A stretch of DNA of 64,000 nt from Pseudacidovorax sp. RU35E (GTDB lineage Bacteria; Pseudomonadota; Gammaproteobacteria; Burkholderiales; Burkholderiaceae_C), in assembly GCF_900156165.1 (NCBI RefSeq), contig NZ_FTMY01000007.1, positions 278,795 through 342,794 on the forward strand. Reading direction: 5' to 3'. The position numbers and the translations under genes were made by a program. Shown piece by piece: positions 42,166-49,935 of this stretch. How positions within the stretch are numbered: position 1 is the first letter of the stretch; each line of letters starts with the position of its first letter. Under the pieces are notes generated by a model, which did not search any database, had not been told where the DNA came from, and saw only the letters and a program-made list of their open reading frames with translations.

Positions 42166-43239
42166 TCAGGGCGTCATAGGCGGCACGCCGACGCGCCACT
42201 GCGGCCAGTTGGCGACGATGTGGTCCACCACCCGCGAGCCCACGCGCTCGATGTTCAGCACCGTCTCGGCAAAGCCGCCCGCCGTCTCCCCCGGAGCCGG
42301 GTCCAGGTGGGCCAGCGTGGTCTCGCGCGGATTGCCCTGGTCGAAGTTGACGGCGCCGCGCAGGCTCATCACGCGGCTGGTGCCGTGGGTGCGGTTGATG
42401 ACCAGCGTGATGGCCGCAGCCTCCATCTCGGTGATGACGTAGTCGTCGGCGCCGTAGAGCTTGGCGATGTACTGCGCCTCCTTCGACAGCCCAGGGCCGT
42501 GGAAGAAGGTGTCGCCCGTCATGTGCGTGCCGGTGCCCACGAAGGGCGCACGGCGGGCCGCGGCGTCCGGGTAGCGCAGACGGTAGGCGCGGGCCTTGTC
42601 GTCGTCGGCCAGGGGCGTGTCGGCCGACAGCTTCACGGCCCAGCCGACCAGGGCCGGGTTGAGCTGGAAGCGCCGGTAGTTCTCGTAGCCCTTGCGCGGC
42701 ATGAAGGTGGGCGCGCCGGCCGTGTTCTCTTCGGGTGCCCAGCGGTGGCCCAGGTCGTAGTCGACGAGCCAGGTGGCCCAGCTCACCATGCCGATGGTGC
42801 CGCGCGAGGGCGGCGTTCCGGCCACGCCCGACAGGATGTAGTACGACTCGGAGAAGTCGAAGCGTGGGTCGAGCAGGATGGCCTGCATCGACGAGGACGA
42901 GTTGACCTTGCCCATGCCCAGCACGGCGCCGCAGACGCCATCGGTATTGCAATACACGGGGCTCAGCGCACCCTTCACCGCGATGGGCGCGCTGCTGCGC
43001 CAGTAGCGCTCGTACCAGTGCTGGAACTCGCCGGCGCGGTCGCCGGTGTTCTGGCCGATCTCGAACATGGCGGCCACGAAGACCTTGACGCGCACGGGTG
43101 CGGCGGCGGTGGGTGCTGGCGCGGCGGTCGTCGAAGCCGCCGTCGGCGCGATGCTCTGGGTGGAGGCGCAGCCGGCAGCCAGCACGGCCGCGAGGGCCAG
43201 GCCGGCCATGCGCAGCCAGGAGAAGGTGGGAGAGGACAT
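42166..43239 (-). CDS. NUP-family (purine nucleoside permease) lipoprotein
   Basis: This 357-residue protein has a lipoprotein signal (LAAVLAAGC), an Ala/Thr/Pro linker (about 30-48), and a NUP domain starting VRVKVFVAAMFEIGQN. Characteristic segments are VCGAVLGMGKVNSSSS, YYILSGVAGTPPSRGTIG and the acidic ITEMEAAAITLVI. Despite the family name, the domain resembles nucleoside phosphorylases, so nucleoside binding or cleavage at the periplasmic side of a membrane is plausible. The ATG is preferred over a TTG at 43245. Confidence 0.85.
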   Translation of the reverse strand: MSSPTFSWLRMAGLALAAVLAAGCASTQSIAPTAASTTAAPAPTAAAPVRVKVFVAAMFEIGQNTGDRAGEFQHWYERYWRSSAPIAVKGALSPVYCNTDGVCGAVLGMGKVNSSSSMQAILLDPRFDFSESYYILSGVAGTPPSRGTIGMVSWATWLVDYDLGHRWAPEENTAGAPTFMPRKGYENYRRFQLNPALVGWAVKLSADTPLADDDKARAYRLRYPDAAARRAPFVGTGTHMTGDTFFHGPGLSKEAQYIAKLYGADDYVITEMEAAAITLVINRTHGTSRVMSLRGAVNFDQGNPRETTLAHLDPAPGETAGGFAETVLNIERVGSRVVDHIVANWPQWRVGVPPMTP

Positions 43240-43416
43240 CGGCAAGGGTCTTTCGAAGGAGGGTGTCGTGGTCGAGGGGTCGGAGGCTTGTCGCCCCGGC
43301 CGCCCGCGGGTGCGGATGCTAGGCAGCCGGCCCGATGCCGGGAAGCGCCGAATTTCGTGCGGGGTGTGCGAAGGCTTCGAACACCTGCAATGACGACCGG
43401 GCAGCGCCCGACGAGC

Positions 43417-44220
43417 TCAGCGCCGACGCGCCTGCTCCCGCTGCGCCCATTGCTGGCCGATGAGCCGGGCATGCCGCTCCATGGCTTGCACCAGCTTCGG
43501 CACCCGCTCGTCCGGCAACCGTTCGCGGATCGCCGTGATGGCCAGGCCGGCGAGGATCTGCCCCTCCGGATGGCGCACCGGCACCGCCAGCGCCCGCGTG
43601 CCCGGCACCACGCCCACCGGCGCGTAGGCATGGCCGCGCCGCTGCAGCAGCCGCAGGCGCTGGCGCAGTTCCTCGGGCTCGATGCGCAGGGCGCGCAGCC
43701 GCCGCGCATTGCGCGCGATGGTGTCGGCGCGCTCGTCGTCGGACAGGCCGCCCAGCAGCACCAGGCCGCTCACGCCCACGCCCAGCGGCCGGCGCGCGCC
43801 CACCTCGATGGACAGCACCTTCACCACATAGCTGCCCGGATGCCGCGCCAGGCAGACCGAGTCGTCGCCGTTGCGGATGGTGAGGAAGCAGGTCTCGCCC
43901 TCGGCCTCGGCCAGGGCCTGCAGGTGCGGCGCCGCCACCGCGCGCAAGGGAAAGCCGGCCGAGCGCGCCAGGCCCATCAACGAAACCTCGCCGCCGATCA
44001 GGTAGCGGCGCGTGGCGGCGTCCTGCTCCACCGCGCCCTCTTCCACCAGCACCTGCAGCAGGCGGTGCACGGTGGCGCGGTTCAGCCCGGTGGCCTGGGC
44101 CACGTCGAGCAGGCGCACCCCGTGCTCCTGGCCCGCCGCCACGATGCGCAGCACGGCGAGGGCGCGCCGCACGGACTGCGCGCCAGTGGTCGGTGCGGTG
44201 GCGCTCTCGCTGCCGGGCAT
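43417..44220 (-). CDS. IclR family transcriptional regulator
   Basis: This 267-residue regulator has a winged helix at about 15-75 (VRRALAVLRIVAAGQEHGVRL, TGLNRATVHRLLQVL) and an effector domain with SYVVKVLSIEVGARRPLGVGVSG and VPVRHPEGQILAGLAI. It follows the flavin reductase gene after 16 bp on the same strand. The pair is divergent from the catabolic operon starting at 45009. A perfect dyad (AAGTCCA-N5-TGGACTT) in the divergent gap is its likely binding site. Confidence 0.92.
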   Translation of the reverse strand: MPGSESATAPTTGAQSVRRALAVLRIVAAGQEHGVRLLDVAQATGLNRATVHRLLQVLVEEGAVEQDAATRRYLIGGEVSLMGLARSAGFPLRAVAAPHLQALAEAEGETCFLTIRNGDDSVCLARHPGSYVVKVLSIEVGARRPLGVGVSGLVLLGGLSDDERADTIARNARRLRALRIEPEELRQRLRLLQRRGHAYAPVGVVPGTRALAVPVRHPEGQILAGLAITAIRERLPDERVPKLVQAMERHARLIGQQWAQREQARRR

Positions 44221-44236
44221 TCGTGATGCGGTGGGA

Positions 44237-44854
44237 TCAGACGACCGACTTCTCGGTCTGCTGCATGCGCCGCAGCGTGACGATGCGGCCGAGCGTGGCG
44301 TAGTTGGGCCCGCCGATGCGGCAAACGGGATCGAGCGCCAGCGTCTCGACCTTGCCATCGTTCATCAGGCCGTCGCGCAGGTGGAAGCGCGTGACCTCGC
44401 CGACGATGAATTCCGCGCCCGTGTCACCGAAGGGAATGACCTGCGACAGCCGGCATTCCATGGCCACCGGCGCATCGCGCAGGCGCGGCACGGCCACCGT
44501 CTCGCCGGGCAGCGTGGCCAGGCCCAGCAGCTCGGCTTCGCTCACGTCCTCGGGGTGCTCCTCGCTGCTCTCGTGGATGGCGTTGAGCTGCGAGGCATCG
44601 CCGATGTGCACCACGTACTCGCCGCGGCTGTGGATGTGGGCCGCCGTGTCCTTGCGCCGGCCGGCCTTGCGGCCGACGTTGACGCCCAGCAGCGGCGGCT
44701 TGTTCGACACGAAGGTGAAGCAGGAGAAGGGCGCGAGGTTGACCACGCCGGTGGGCGAGAGCGTGCTGATCCACGCGATGGGCCGCGGCACCACCAGGCC
44801 GCTGAGCAGGCGGTAGGTGGCTTCGGGCGTGAGGGTGTGGGGGTCGATCTGCAT
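44237..44854 (-). CDS. Flavin reductase-like protein
   Basis: This protein of about 205 residues belongs to the FMN-binding flavin reductase-like family: PRPIAWISTLSPTGVVNLAPFSCFTFVSNKPP is split by the conserved S-T...G-x-x-N-L-A-P-F-S pattern, with SRGEYVVHI further on. An alternative Met lies at 44863. Some members supply reduced flavin to two-component monooxygenases, others are stand-alone. Here it is divergent from ring-catabolism-type genes, but no partner monooxygenase is present in the window. Confidence 0.88.
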   Translation of the reverse strand: MQIDPHTLTPEATYRLLSGLVVPRPIAWISTLSPTGVVNLAPFSCFTFVSNKPPLLGVNVGRKAGRRKDTAAHIHSRGEYVVHIGDASQLNAIHESSEEHPEDVSEAELLGLATLPGETVAVPRLRDAPVAMECRLSQVIPFGDTGAEFIVGEVTRFHLRDGLMNDGKVETLALDPVCRIGGPNYATLGRIVTLRRMQQTEKSVV

Positions 44855-44897
44855 GGTCCGCATTGTGGACGCGCGCCCCGAAGGCCGCGAAGCCGGA

Positions 44898-44916
44898 AAG
44901 TCCACATCATGGACTT
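44898..44916. promoter_or_regulatory. Dyad in the IclR/catabolic divergent promoter
   Basis: AAGTCCA and TGGACTT form a perfect 7-bp inverted repeat separated by CATCA, 44 bp upstream of the flavin reductase start and 92 bp upstream of the Bug receptor start. It is the best candidate for IclR binding. Confidence 0.55.
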
Positions 44917-45008
44917 ATCCGCGATGTTCGCATTGCAGGTTCATGCCTTCGCTTCCTACAGTGGGGCCACACGCGACCGCTGCCCGAGCAGCCCAACGGA
45001 GACAAACC

Positions 45009-46004
45009 ATGCATCGATCCAAGGCCCTGTGCCTGGCCGCGGCCACGGCCGCCGGCGCCCTCATTTCCCTCGCCCCCGTGGCAGCGCAAGCGCAAGGCGC
45101 GGGCAACTGGCCCGACAAGCCCGTGCGCCTGGTGCTGCCCTACCCGCCCGGCGGCAATGTGGACGGGGCGGCGCGCATCATCAGCGACCAGCTGCAGGCC
45201 CAGTTCAAGCAGCCCTTCCTGGTGGACAACAAGCCCGGCGCGGGCGGGCTGATCGCCGGCGAGTTCGTCGCCAAGGCGGCGCCCGATGGCTACACCTTCT
45301 TCATGACGGCCAACGGGCCACTGCTGTTCTCGCCCACCATCTTCAAGCGCGACGCCTACGAATGGCGGCGCGACTTCGTGCCGGTGAGCTCGGTCTCGTT
45401 CACGCCGCTGGTGCTGCAGGTCAGCCCCTCCACGCCGTACAAGACCATCGGCGAGCTGATCGACGCCGGCAAGAAGCCCGGCAACAAGCTCACCATGGCC
45501 TCGCCCGGCGCCGGCACGCAGAACCACCTCGTCAGCGAATACCTGCAGCGCGAAAGCGGTGCCCATTGGGTCACCGTGCACTACAAGGGCAACGCCCCCG
45601 CCACCACCGACCTGCTGGGCGGCCAGGTGGACTTCAACTTCGACCAGGTGTCGGTGGCCCAGCCCTTCATCCAGCAGGGCCGCACGCGGCCGCTGGCCGT
45701 CACGTCGCCGCAGCGCCTGCCGCAGCTGCCCGACGTGCCCACGCTGCAGGAGTCCGGCTTCAAGGACTTCAGCACCGAGACCTTCACCGGCCTGATGGCG
45801 CCCAAGGGCACGCCCGATGCCATCGTGCAGAAGCTGTCGCAGGCGCTGCAGAAGATCCTGGCCGACAAGGCCGTGCAGGAGCGCTTCAACGTGCTGGGCT
45901 CGCAGGCCCGCGCGATGACACCCGCCGAATTCACCCAGTTCCTCGACAAGGAAGACAAGCGATGGATCCCCATCATCAAGCAGGCCAATATCACGGCCCA
46001 GTGA
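45009..46004 (+). CDS. Bug-type tripartite tricarboxylate receptor
   Basis: This 331-residue periplasmic solute-binding protein has a signal peptide (about 1-32, ending AAQAQG). The Bug signature follows: WPDKPVRLVLPYPPGGNVDGAARI, DNKPGAGGLIAGEFVAKAAPDGYT, LTMASPGAGTQNHLVSEYL. GGAG precedes the ATG. It is first in a six-gene operon and probably binds the organic acid the operon degrades. No membrane partners (TctA/B-like) lie nearby, which is common for these expanded receptors. Confidence 0.93.
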   Translation: MHRSKALCLAAATAAGALISLAPVAAQAQGAGNWPDKPVRLVLPYPPGGNVDGAARIISDQLQAQFKQPFLVDNKPGAGGLIAGEFVAKAAPDGYTFFMTANGPLLFSPTIFKRDAYEWRRDFVPVSSVSFTPLVLQVSPSTPYKTIGELIDAGKKPGNKLTMASPGAGTQNHLVSEYLQRESGAHWVTVHYKGNAPATTDLLGGQVDFNFDQVSVAQPFIQQGRTRPLAVTSPQRLPQLPDVPTLQESGFKDFSTETFTGLMAPKGTPDAIVQKLSQALQKILADKAVQERFNVLGSQARAMTPAEFTQFLDKEDKRWIPIIKQANITAQ

Positions 46005-46408
46005 GCCTGGGGCGCGCCGCGCCCGCCGGCCGCACCGCCGTCTACGTGGGCGGCTTCAGCCACAAGAACCCGATTCCCGCCGCCTGCCGCATCGGCCCGC
46101 TGGTCGAAAGCGGCAGCGTGCTGGGCACCGACCCGGCCACCGGCCAGGTCGCCGAAGGCATCGAGGCCCAGTGCCGCCACATGCTGGACAACCTGCGCCG
46201 CATCGTCGAGGCCGCCGGCGGCAGCACGGCCGACGTGGTCAAGGTCACGGTGTGGATGAAGGACCGCAGCCAGCGGCCCGCCCTCAACGTGCCCTGGCTG
46301 GAGATGTTCCCCGACGCCGCCACGCGCCCTGCGCGCCATGCCATCCACGCACCCGAGCTCGACATGGGCAAGCTCATCGAGTGCGTCTTCACCGCCTACA
46401 TCGCCTGA
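46001..46408 (+). CDS. RidA/YjgF family protein
   Basis: This 135-residue protein starts at a GTG overlapping the receptor stop. Conserved segments are AVYVGGFSHKNPIPAAC near the start, AEGIEAQCRHMLDNLRRIVEAAGGSTADVVKVTVWM split over the helix-strand core, and PARHAIHAPELDMGKLIECVFTAY at the end. Members hydrolyse enamines/imines; AmnD-type members deaminate 2-aminomuconate. The canonical Arg lies in RHAIH. In this operon an imine or aminomuconate-type step would fit, but that is inference. Confidence 0.85.
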   Translation: MSLGRAAPAGRTAVYVGGFSHKNPIPAACRIGPLVESGSVLGTDPATGQVAEGIEAQCRHMLDNLRRIVEAAGGSTADVVKVTVWMKDRSQRPALNVPWLEMFPDAATRPARHAIHAPELDMGKLIECVFTAYIA

Positions 46409-46424
46409 TTCGCCCGACTGCCCC

Positions 46425-47327
46425 ATGCCCGACTACCTGCCCTTCGACCCCCATCCGCGCGCGCCGGCCAGGCCGTTGCCGCCGCTGTCCTGCGACAGCC
46501 AGTTCCACGTCTTCGGCCCGCCCGATCGCTACCCCGTGCGCCCCGGCGCTGCCTACGAGATGCCCACCGCCACCTGGCAGGTGGCCCAGCGCCTGCATGC
46601 CACGCTGGGCATCCAGCGCGGCGTGATCGTGCAGGCCACCACCTACGGCGCCGATCACCAGGTGGTGCTCGATGCGCTGGCCGGCCTCAACGGCGACGGC
46701 CCGCGCCGCTACATGGGCTGTGCCAATGCCGCGGTGCTGATCGAGCGCGACGACGCCTACCTGCAGCAGTTGCACGACGCCGGCGTGCGCGGCGCCCGCT
46801 TCACCCGCGGCGGCCTGGGCATCAGCTTCGGCCCGGCCGAGATGGACCGCGCCCTGGGCCGCGTGCGCGAGCTGGGCTGGTACGTGAAGGTGCAGCCCGA
46901 GCCGAAGGGCGTGGCCGAGCAGATGAAGGCCTTCGCCCACCTGGACGTGCCGGTGCTGGTGGACCACATGGGCCGCGCCGACCCCGCCGCTGGCGAGGCC
47001 GACGCCAGCCTTCGCTGCCTGCTGGAGCTGTTCCAGCGCGGCAACTTCTGGGTGATGCTGTCGCTCTCCGAAAAGCTCTCGCACAGCGGCGAGCCGTGGG
47101 ACGACGTGGTGCCGCTGGCGCGCCGCCTGATCGACGCGGCGCCGGACCGCTGCGTGTGGGGCAGCGACTGGCCGCATCCGATCTCGCTCAAGCAGCCGCC
47201 CAACGAGGGCGCTCTGCTCGACCTGCTCACGCGCTTCGTCCCCGACGAGGCCATGCTGCGCCGCATCCTGGTGGACAACGCCGCCGCCTTCTTCGGCTTC
47301 GACGCCCACGCGGAGGTGGCCGCATGA
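46425..47327 (+). CDS. Amidohydrolase family protein (PDC-lactonase/LigI-like)
   Basis: This 300-residue TIM-barrel metal-dependent hydrolase has SCDSQFHVFGPPDRYPV (metal-site region, with Gln at the first usual His), RGVIVQATTYGADH, PVLVDHMGRADP and DRCVWGSDWPHP, where the last Asp is the catalytic base. This pattern is shared with 2-pyrone-4,6-dicarboxylate lactonase and other COG3618 members. It probably opens a lactone intermediate. It lies 16 bp after the RidA gene and overlaps the FAH gene by 4 bp. Confidence 0.85.
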   Translation: MPDYLPFDPHPRAPARPLPPLSCDSQFHVFGPPDRYPVRPGAAYEMPTATWQVAQRLHATLGIQRGVIVQATTYGADHQVVLDALAGLNGDGPRRYMGCANAAVLIERDDAYLQQLHDAGVRGARFTRGGLGISFGPAEMDRALGRVRELGWYVKVQPEPKGVAEQMKAFAHLDVPVLVDHMGRADPAAGEADASLRCLLELFQRGNFWVMLSLSEKLSHSGEPWDDVVPLARRLIDAAPDRCVWGSDWPHPISLKQPPNEGALLDLLTRFVPDEAMLRRILVDNAAAFFGFDAHAEVAA

Positions 47328-48199
47328 AGCTGCTGAGCTTTACCCACCAGGGCCGTGCAAGCTGGGGCGCGCTCGATGCATCCGGCCAGGGCGTCGTTGA
47401 CCTGGGCCGCCGCCTGCCCACCCTCGCCGGCGTGCGCGAACTGCTGGCCGGCGGCGAGGCCGCCATGGCCCAGGCCCGCGAGGCCTGGGCCGGCGCCCAT
47501 GCCGACCATGCGCTGGCCGACGTGCAACTCGATCTGCCGGTACGCGAACCGCGGCGCATCTTCTGCATCGGCGTCAACTACGCGCACCGCAACGCCGAGT
47601 ACAAGGACGGCAGCGACCTGCCCCGCTACCCGAGCATCTTCATGCGCGTGCCCGACTCCTTCAGCGGCCATGGCGAGGCGCTGCTGCAGCCGGCCGAATC
47701 GCAGCAGCTGGATTACGAGGGCGAGATCGGCATCGTGATCGGCCAGGGCGGCCGGCGCATCGCGCGCGAGACTGCGCTGGACCACATCGCCGGCCTCACC
47801 TGCATCAACGAAGGCACCGTCCGCGACTGGGTGCACCATGCCAAGTTCAACGTCACGCAGGGCAAGAACTGGTTCCGCTCGGGTTCCATCGGCCCCTGGC
47901 TGGTCACGGCCGACGAGTACCCGGCCGGCTTCGGCAACCTGCGCGTGCAGACCCGCGTGAACGGCGAGGCGCGGCAGGACGACACGTCCGAGCACCTGAT
48001 GTTCGACTTCGCCTACCTGGTGCACTACCTGTCGATCTTCACGCCGCTGCTGCCCGGCGACGTGATCGCCACCGGCACGCCCATCGGCGCCGGCATCCGC
48101 TTCGACCCGCCGCGCTTCCTGCAGCCGGGCGACGTGGTGGAGGTCGAGGTCACCGGCGTCGGCGTGCTGCGCAACGTGGTGGAGGCCGAGCCGCGATGA
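47324..48199 (+). CDS. Fumarylacetoacetate hydrolase family protein
   Basis: This 291-residue enzyme has the family core RRIFCIGVNYAHRNAEY, RVPDSFSGHGEALLQP, LDYEGEIGIVIGQGGRRI (metal-binding Glu), NEGTVRDWVHHAKFNVTQGKNW and GDVIATGTPIGAG. Members hydrolyse or decarboxylate beta-diketo or oxo-diacids, including acylpyruvates and homoprotocatechuate pathway intermediates. Its start overlaps the preceding stop and its stop overlaps the hydratase start. Confidence 0.9.
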   Translation: MKLLSFTHQGRASWGALDASGQGVVDLGRRLPTLAGVRELLAGGEAAMAQAREAWAGAHADHALADVQLDLPVREPRRIFCIGVNYAHRNAEYKDGSDLPRYPSIFMRVPDSFSGHGEALLQPAESQQLDYEGEIGIVIGQGGRRIARETALDHIAGLTCINEGTVRDWVHHAKFNVTQGKNWFRSGSIGPWLVTADEYPAGFGNLRVQTRVNGEARQDDTSEHLMFDFAYLVHYLSIFTPLLPGDVIATGTPIGAGIRFDPPRFLQPGDVVEVEVTGVGVLRNVVEAEPR

Positions 48200-49014
48200 G
48201 CACCACCCTCAGCGCCGAGACCTGCCGCGAGGCCGCCGCACGCCTGGAGGAAGCCGAGCGCAGCCGCGTGCCCTGCGGCCAGCTGTCGCTGGCCCATCCG
48301 GGCATGACCACGGACGACGCCTATGCCATCCAGGCCGCCTGGATGGCGCTCAAGCAGCAGGCCGGCCGCACCGTCAAGGGCCACAAGATCGGCCTGACCT
48401 CCAAGGCCATGCAGCGCGCCGTGCGCATCGACGAGCCCGACTTCGGCGTGCTGCTGGACGACATGTTCTACCGTGATGGCGCCACCATTCCGGCCGGGCG
48501 CTTCCTGCAGCTCAAGGTCGAGGCGGAGCTGGCCTTCATCCTCGCCAAGCCGCTGACCGGGCCCGACTGCACGCTCTTCGACGTGCTGGACGCCACGGCC
48601 TACGTGGTGCCGGCGCTGGAGATCCTGGACGCGCGCATCCAGCGCGTGGACCCGGCCACCGGCCGCACGCGCACCGTGCTGGACACCATCGCCGACAACG
48701 CGGCCAATGCGGCCATCGTGCTGGGCGGGCGGCCCTTCCGGCCCGACGCCCTGAACATCGACATGCGACGCATCGGCGCCATCGTCAGCCGCAACGGCGA
48801 GGTGGAAGAGACCGGTCTGGCCGCCGGCGTGCTCAACCATCCGGGCCATGGCATCGCGTGGCTGGCCAACCGGCTGCACCGGCACGGCGTGACACTGGCG
48901 ACGGGCGAAGTGGTGCTGGCCGGCTCCTTCATCCGGCCCATCGACGTGGTGCAGGGCGACACCATCGTGGCCGACTACGGCGACTTCGGCAGCGTGGCCT
49001 GCCACTTCGGCTGA
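48196..49014 (+). CDS. HpaH-like 2-oxo-hept-4-ene-1,7-dioate hydratase
   Basis: This 272-residue protein of the hydratase/decarboxylase family has TVKGHKIGLTSKAMQRAVRI, PDFGVLLDDMFYRDGATIP, the metal-binding EAELAFILAKPL and YVVPALEILDARIQ. Close relatives are HpaH, MhpD and 4-oxalocrotonate decarboxylase. Pairing with an HpaI-like aldolase supports a hydration-aldol cleavage sequence on a 2-oxo-alkenoate. Translationally coupled to the FAH gene by a 4-bp overlap. Confidence 0.9.
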   Translation: MSTTLSAETCREAAARLEEAERSRVPCGQLSLAHPGMTTDDAYAIQAAWMALKQQAGRTVKGHKIGLTSKAMQRAVRIDEPDFGVLLDDMFYRDGATIPAGRFLQLKVEAELAFILAKPLTGPDCTLFDVLDATAYVVPALEILDARIQRVDPATGRTRTVLDTIADNAANAAIVLGGRPFRPDALNIDMRRIGAIVSRNGEVEETGLAAGVLNHPGHGIAWLANRLHRHGVTLATGEVVLAGSFIRPIDVVQGDTIVADYGDFGSVACHFG

Positions 49015-49023
49015 GGAGTTGCG

Positions 49024-49839
49024 ATGGCGCTGCTTCCCAACCCTTTCAAGAAGGCCCTGGCCGAGGGCCGGCCGCAGATCGGCGTCTGGTCCACCCTGCC
49101 TTCGCCCTACGTGAGCGAGCTGGTGGCCGGCGCCGGCTTCGACTGGATGTTGCTGGACACCGAGCACACACCCAGCGACGTGCCGCTGATGCTGCAGCAG
49201 CTGCAGGCCGTGGCGGCGGCCCAGCCGGCTGCCGGCTGCGCGCCCTGCGCGCCGGTGGTACGCCCCGCGTGGAACGACCCGGTGCTCATCAAGCGCTACC
49301 TGGACGTGGGCGCGCAGAGCCTGCTGCTGCCCTTCGTGCAGAACGCCGACGAGGCCCGCGCCGCCGTCGCCGCCACCCGCTATGCGCCTGCCGGCCTGCG
49401 CGGCATGGGCGGCTCCATGCGCGCGAGCAACTTCGGCCGCACAGCCGACTACGTGGCCCGCGCGCATGAGGAACTGTGCGTGCTGGTGCAGGTGGAGACG
49501 CGCGAGGCGCTGGACCAGATCGAGGCCATCGCCGCGGTCGAGGGCGTGGACGGCATCTTCATCGGCCCGGCCGACCTCTCGGCCAGCATGGGCCATGCGG
49601 GCAACCCACGCCACCCGGAGGTGGATGCCGCCATCGACGACGCCATCGGACGCATCCGGGCGGCGGGCAAGGCGCCCGGCATCCTGATGGTGGACGAAGC
49701 GCGGGCGCGGCAGTGCCTGGAACTGGGCGCGCTCTTCGTGGCGACGGCGCTGGATCTGGTGGCCCTGCGCGGCGCGCTGGATGCGAGTGCGGCACGGTGG
49801 CGGCAGGCGGGCGCGGCCCCCACCCGCAGCGCGTACTGA
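49024..49839 (+). CDS. HpaI-like class II aldolase
   Basis: This 271-residue HpcH/HpaI-family aldolase has the start [32 protein letters not shown] (acid-base and metal region), [36 protein letters not shown] (metal-binding Glu) and [15 protein letters not shown] (metal-binding Asp). It cleaves 4-hydroxy-2-oxo acids to pyruvate (or another oxoacid) and an aldehyde. It is last in the operon, after a 9-bp gap with GAGG. Confidence 0.92.
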   Translation: MALLPNPFKKALAEGRPQIGVWSTLPSPYVSELVAGAGFDWMLLDTEHTPSDVPLMLQQLQAVAAAQPAAGCAPCAPVVRPAWNDPVLIKRYLDVGAQSLLLPFVQNADEARAAVAATRYAPAGLRGMGGSMRASNFGRTADYVARAHEELCVLVQVETREALDQIEAIAAVEGVDGIFIGPADLSASMGHAGNPRHPEVDAAIDDAIGRIRAAGKAPGILMVDEARARQCLELGALFVATALDLVALRGALDASAARWRQAGAAPTRSAY

Positions 49840-49935
49840 CCAGCACCACGGCCAGCAAGCGAGACGGCGCCAGCTGACGCATGGGCGGCGGCAATGCCAC
49901 GCGCGCCGCACGCGCAGCCCGGCCATACTGGCCCA

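Noticed and set aside
46425..47327. The operon hydrolase as aminocarboxymuconate-semialdehyde decarboxylase
   Set aside because: The sequence pattern (SQFHVFG, VLVDHMGR, GSDWPHP) is that of COG3618 lactonase-like hydrolases, not of ACMSD.
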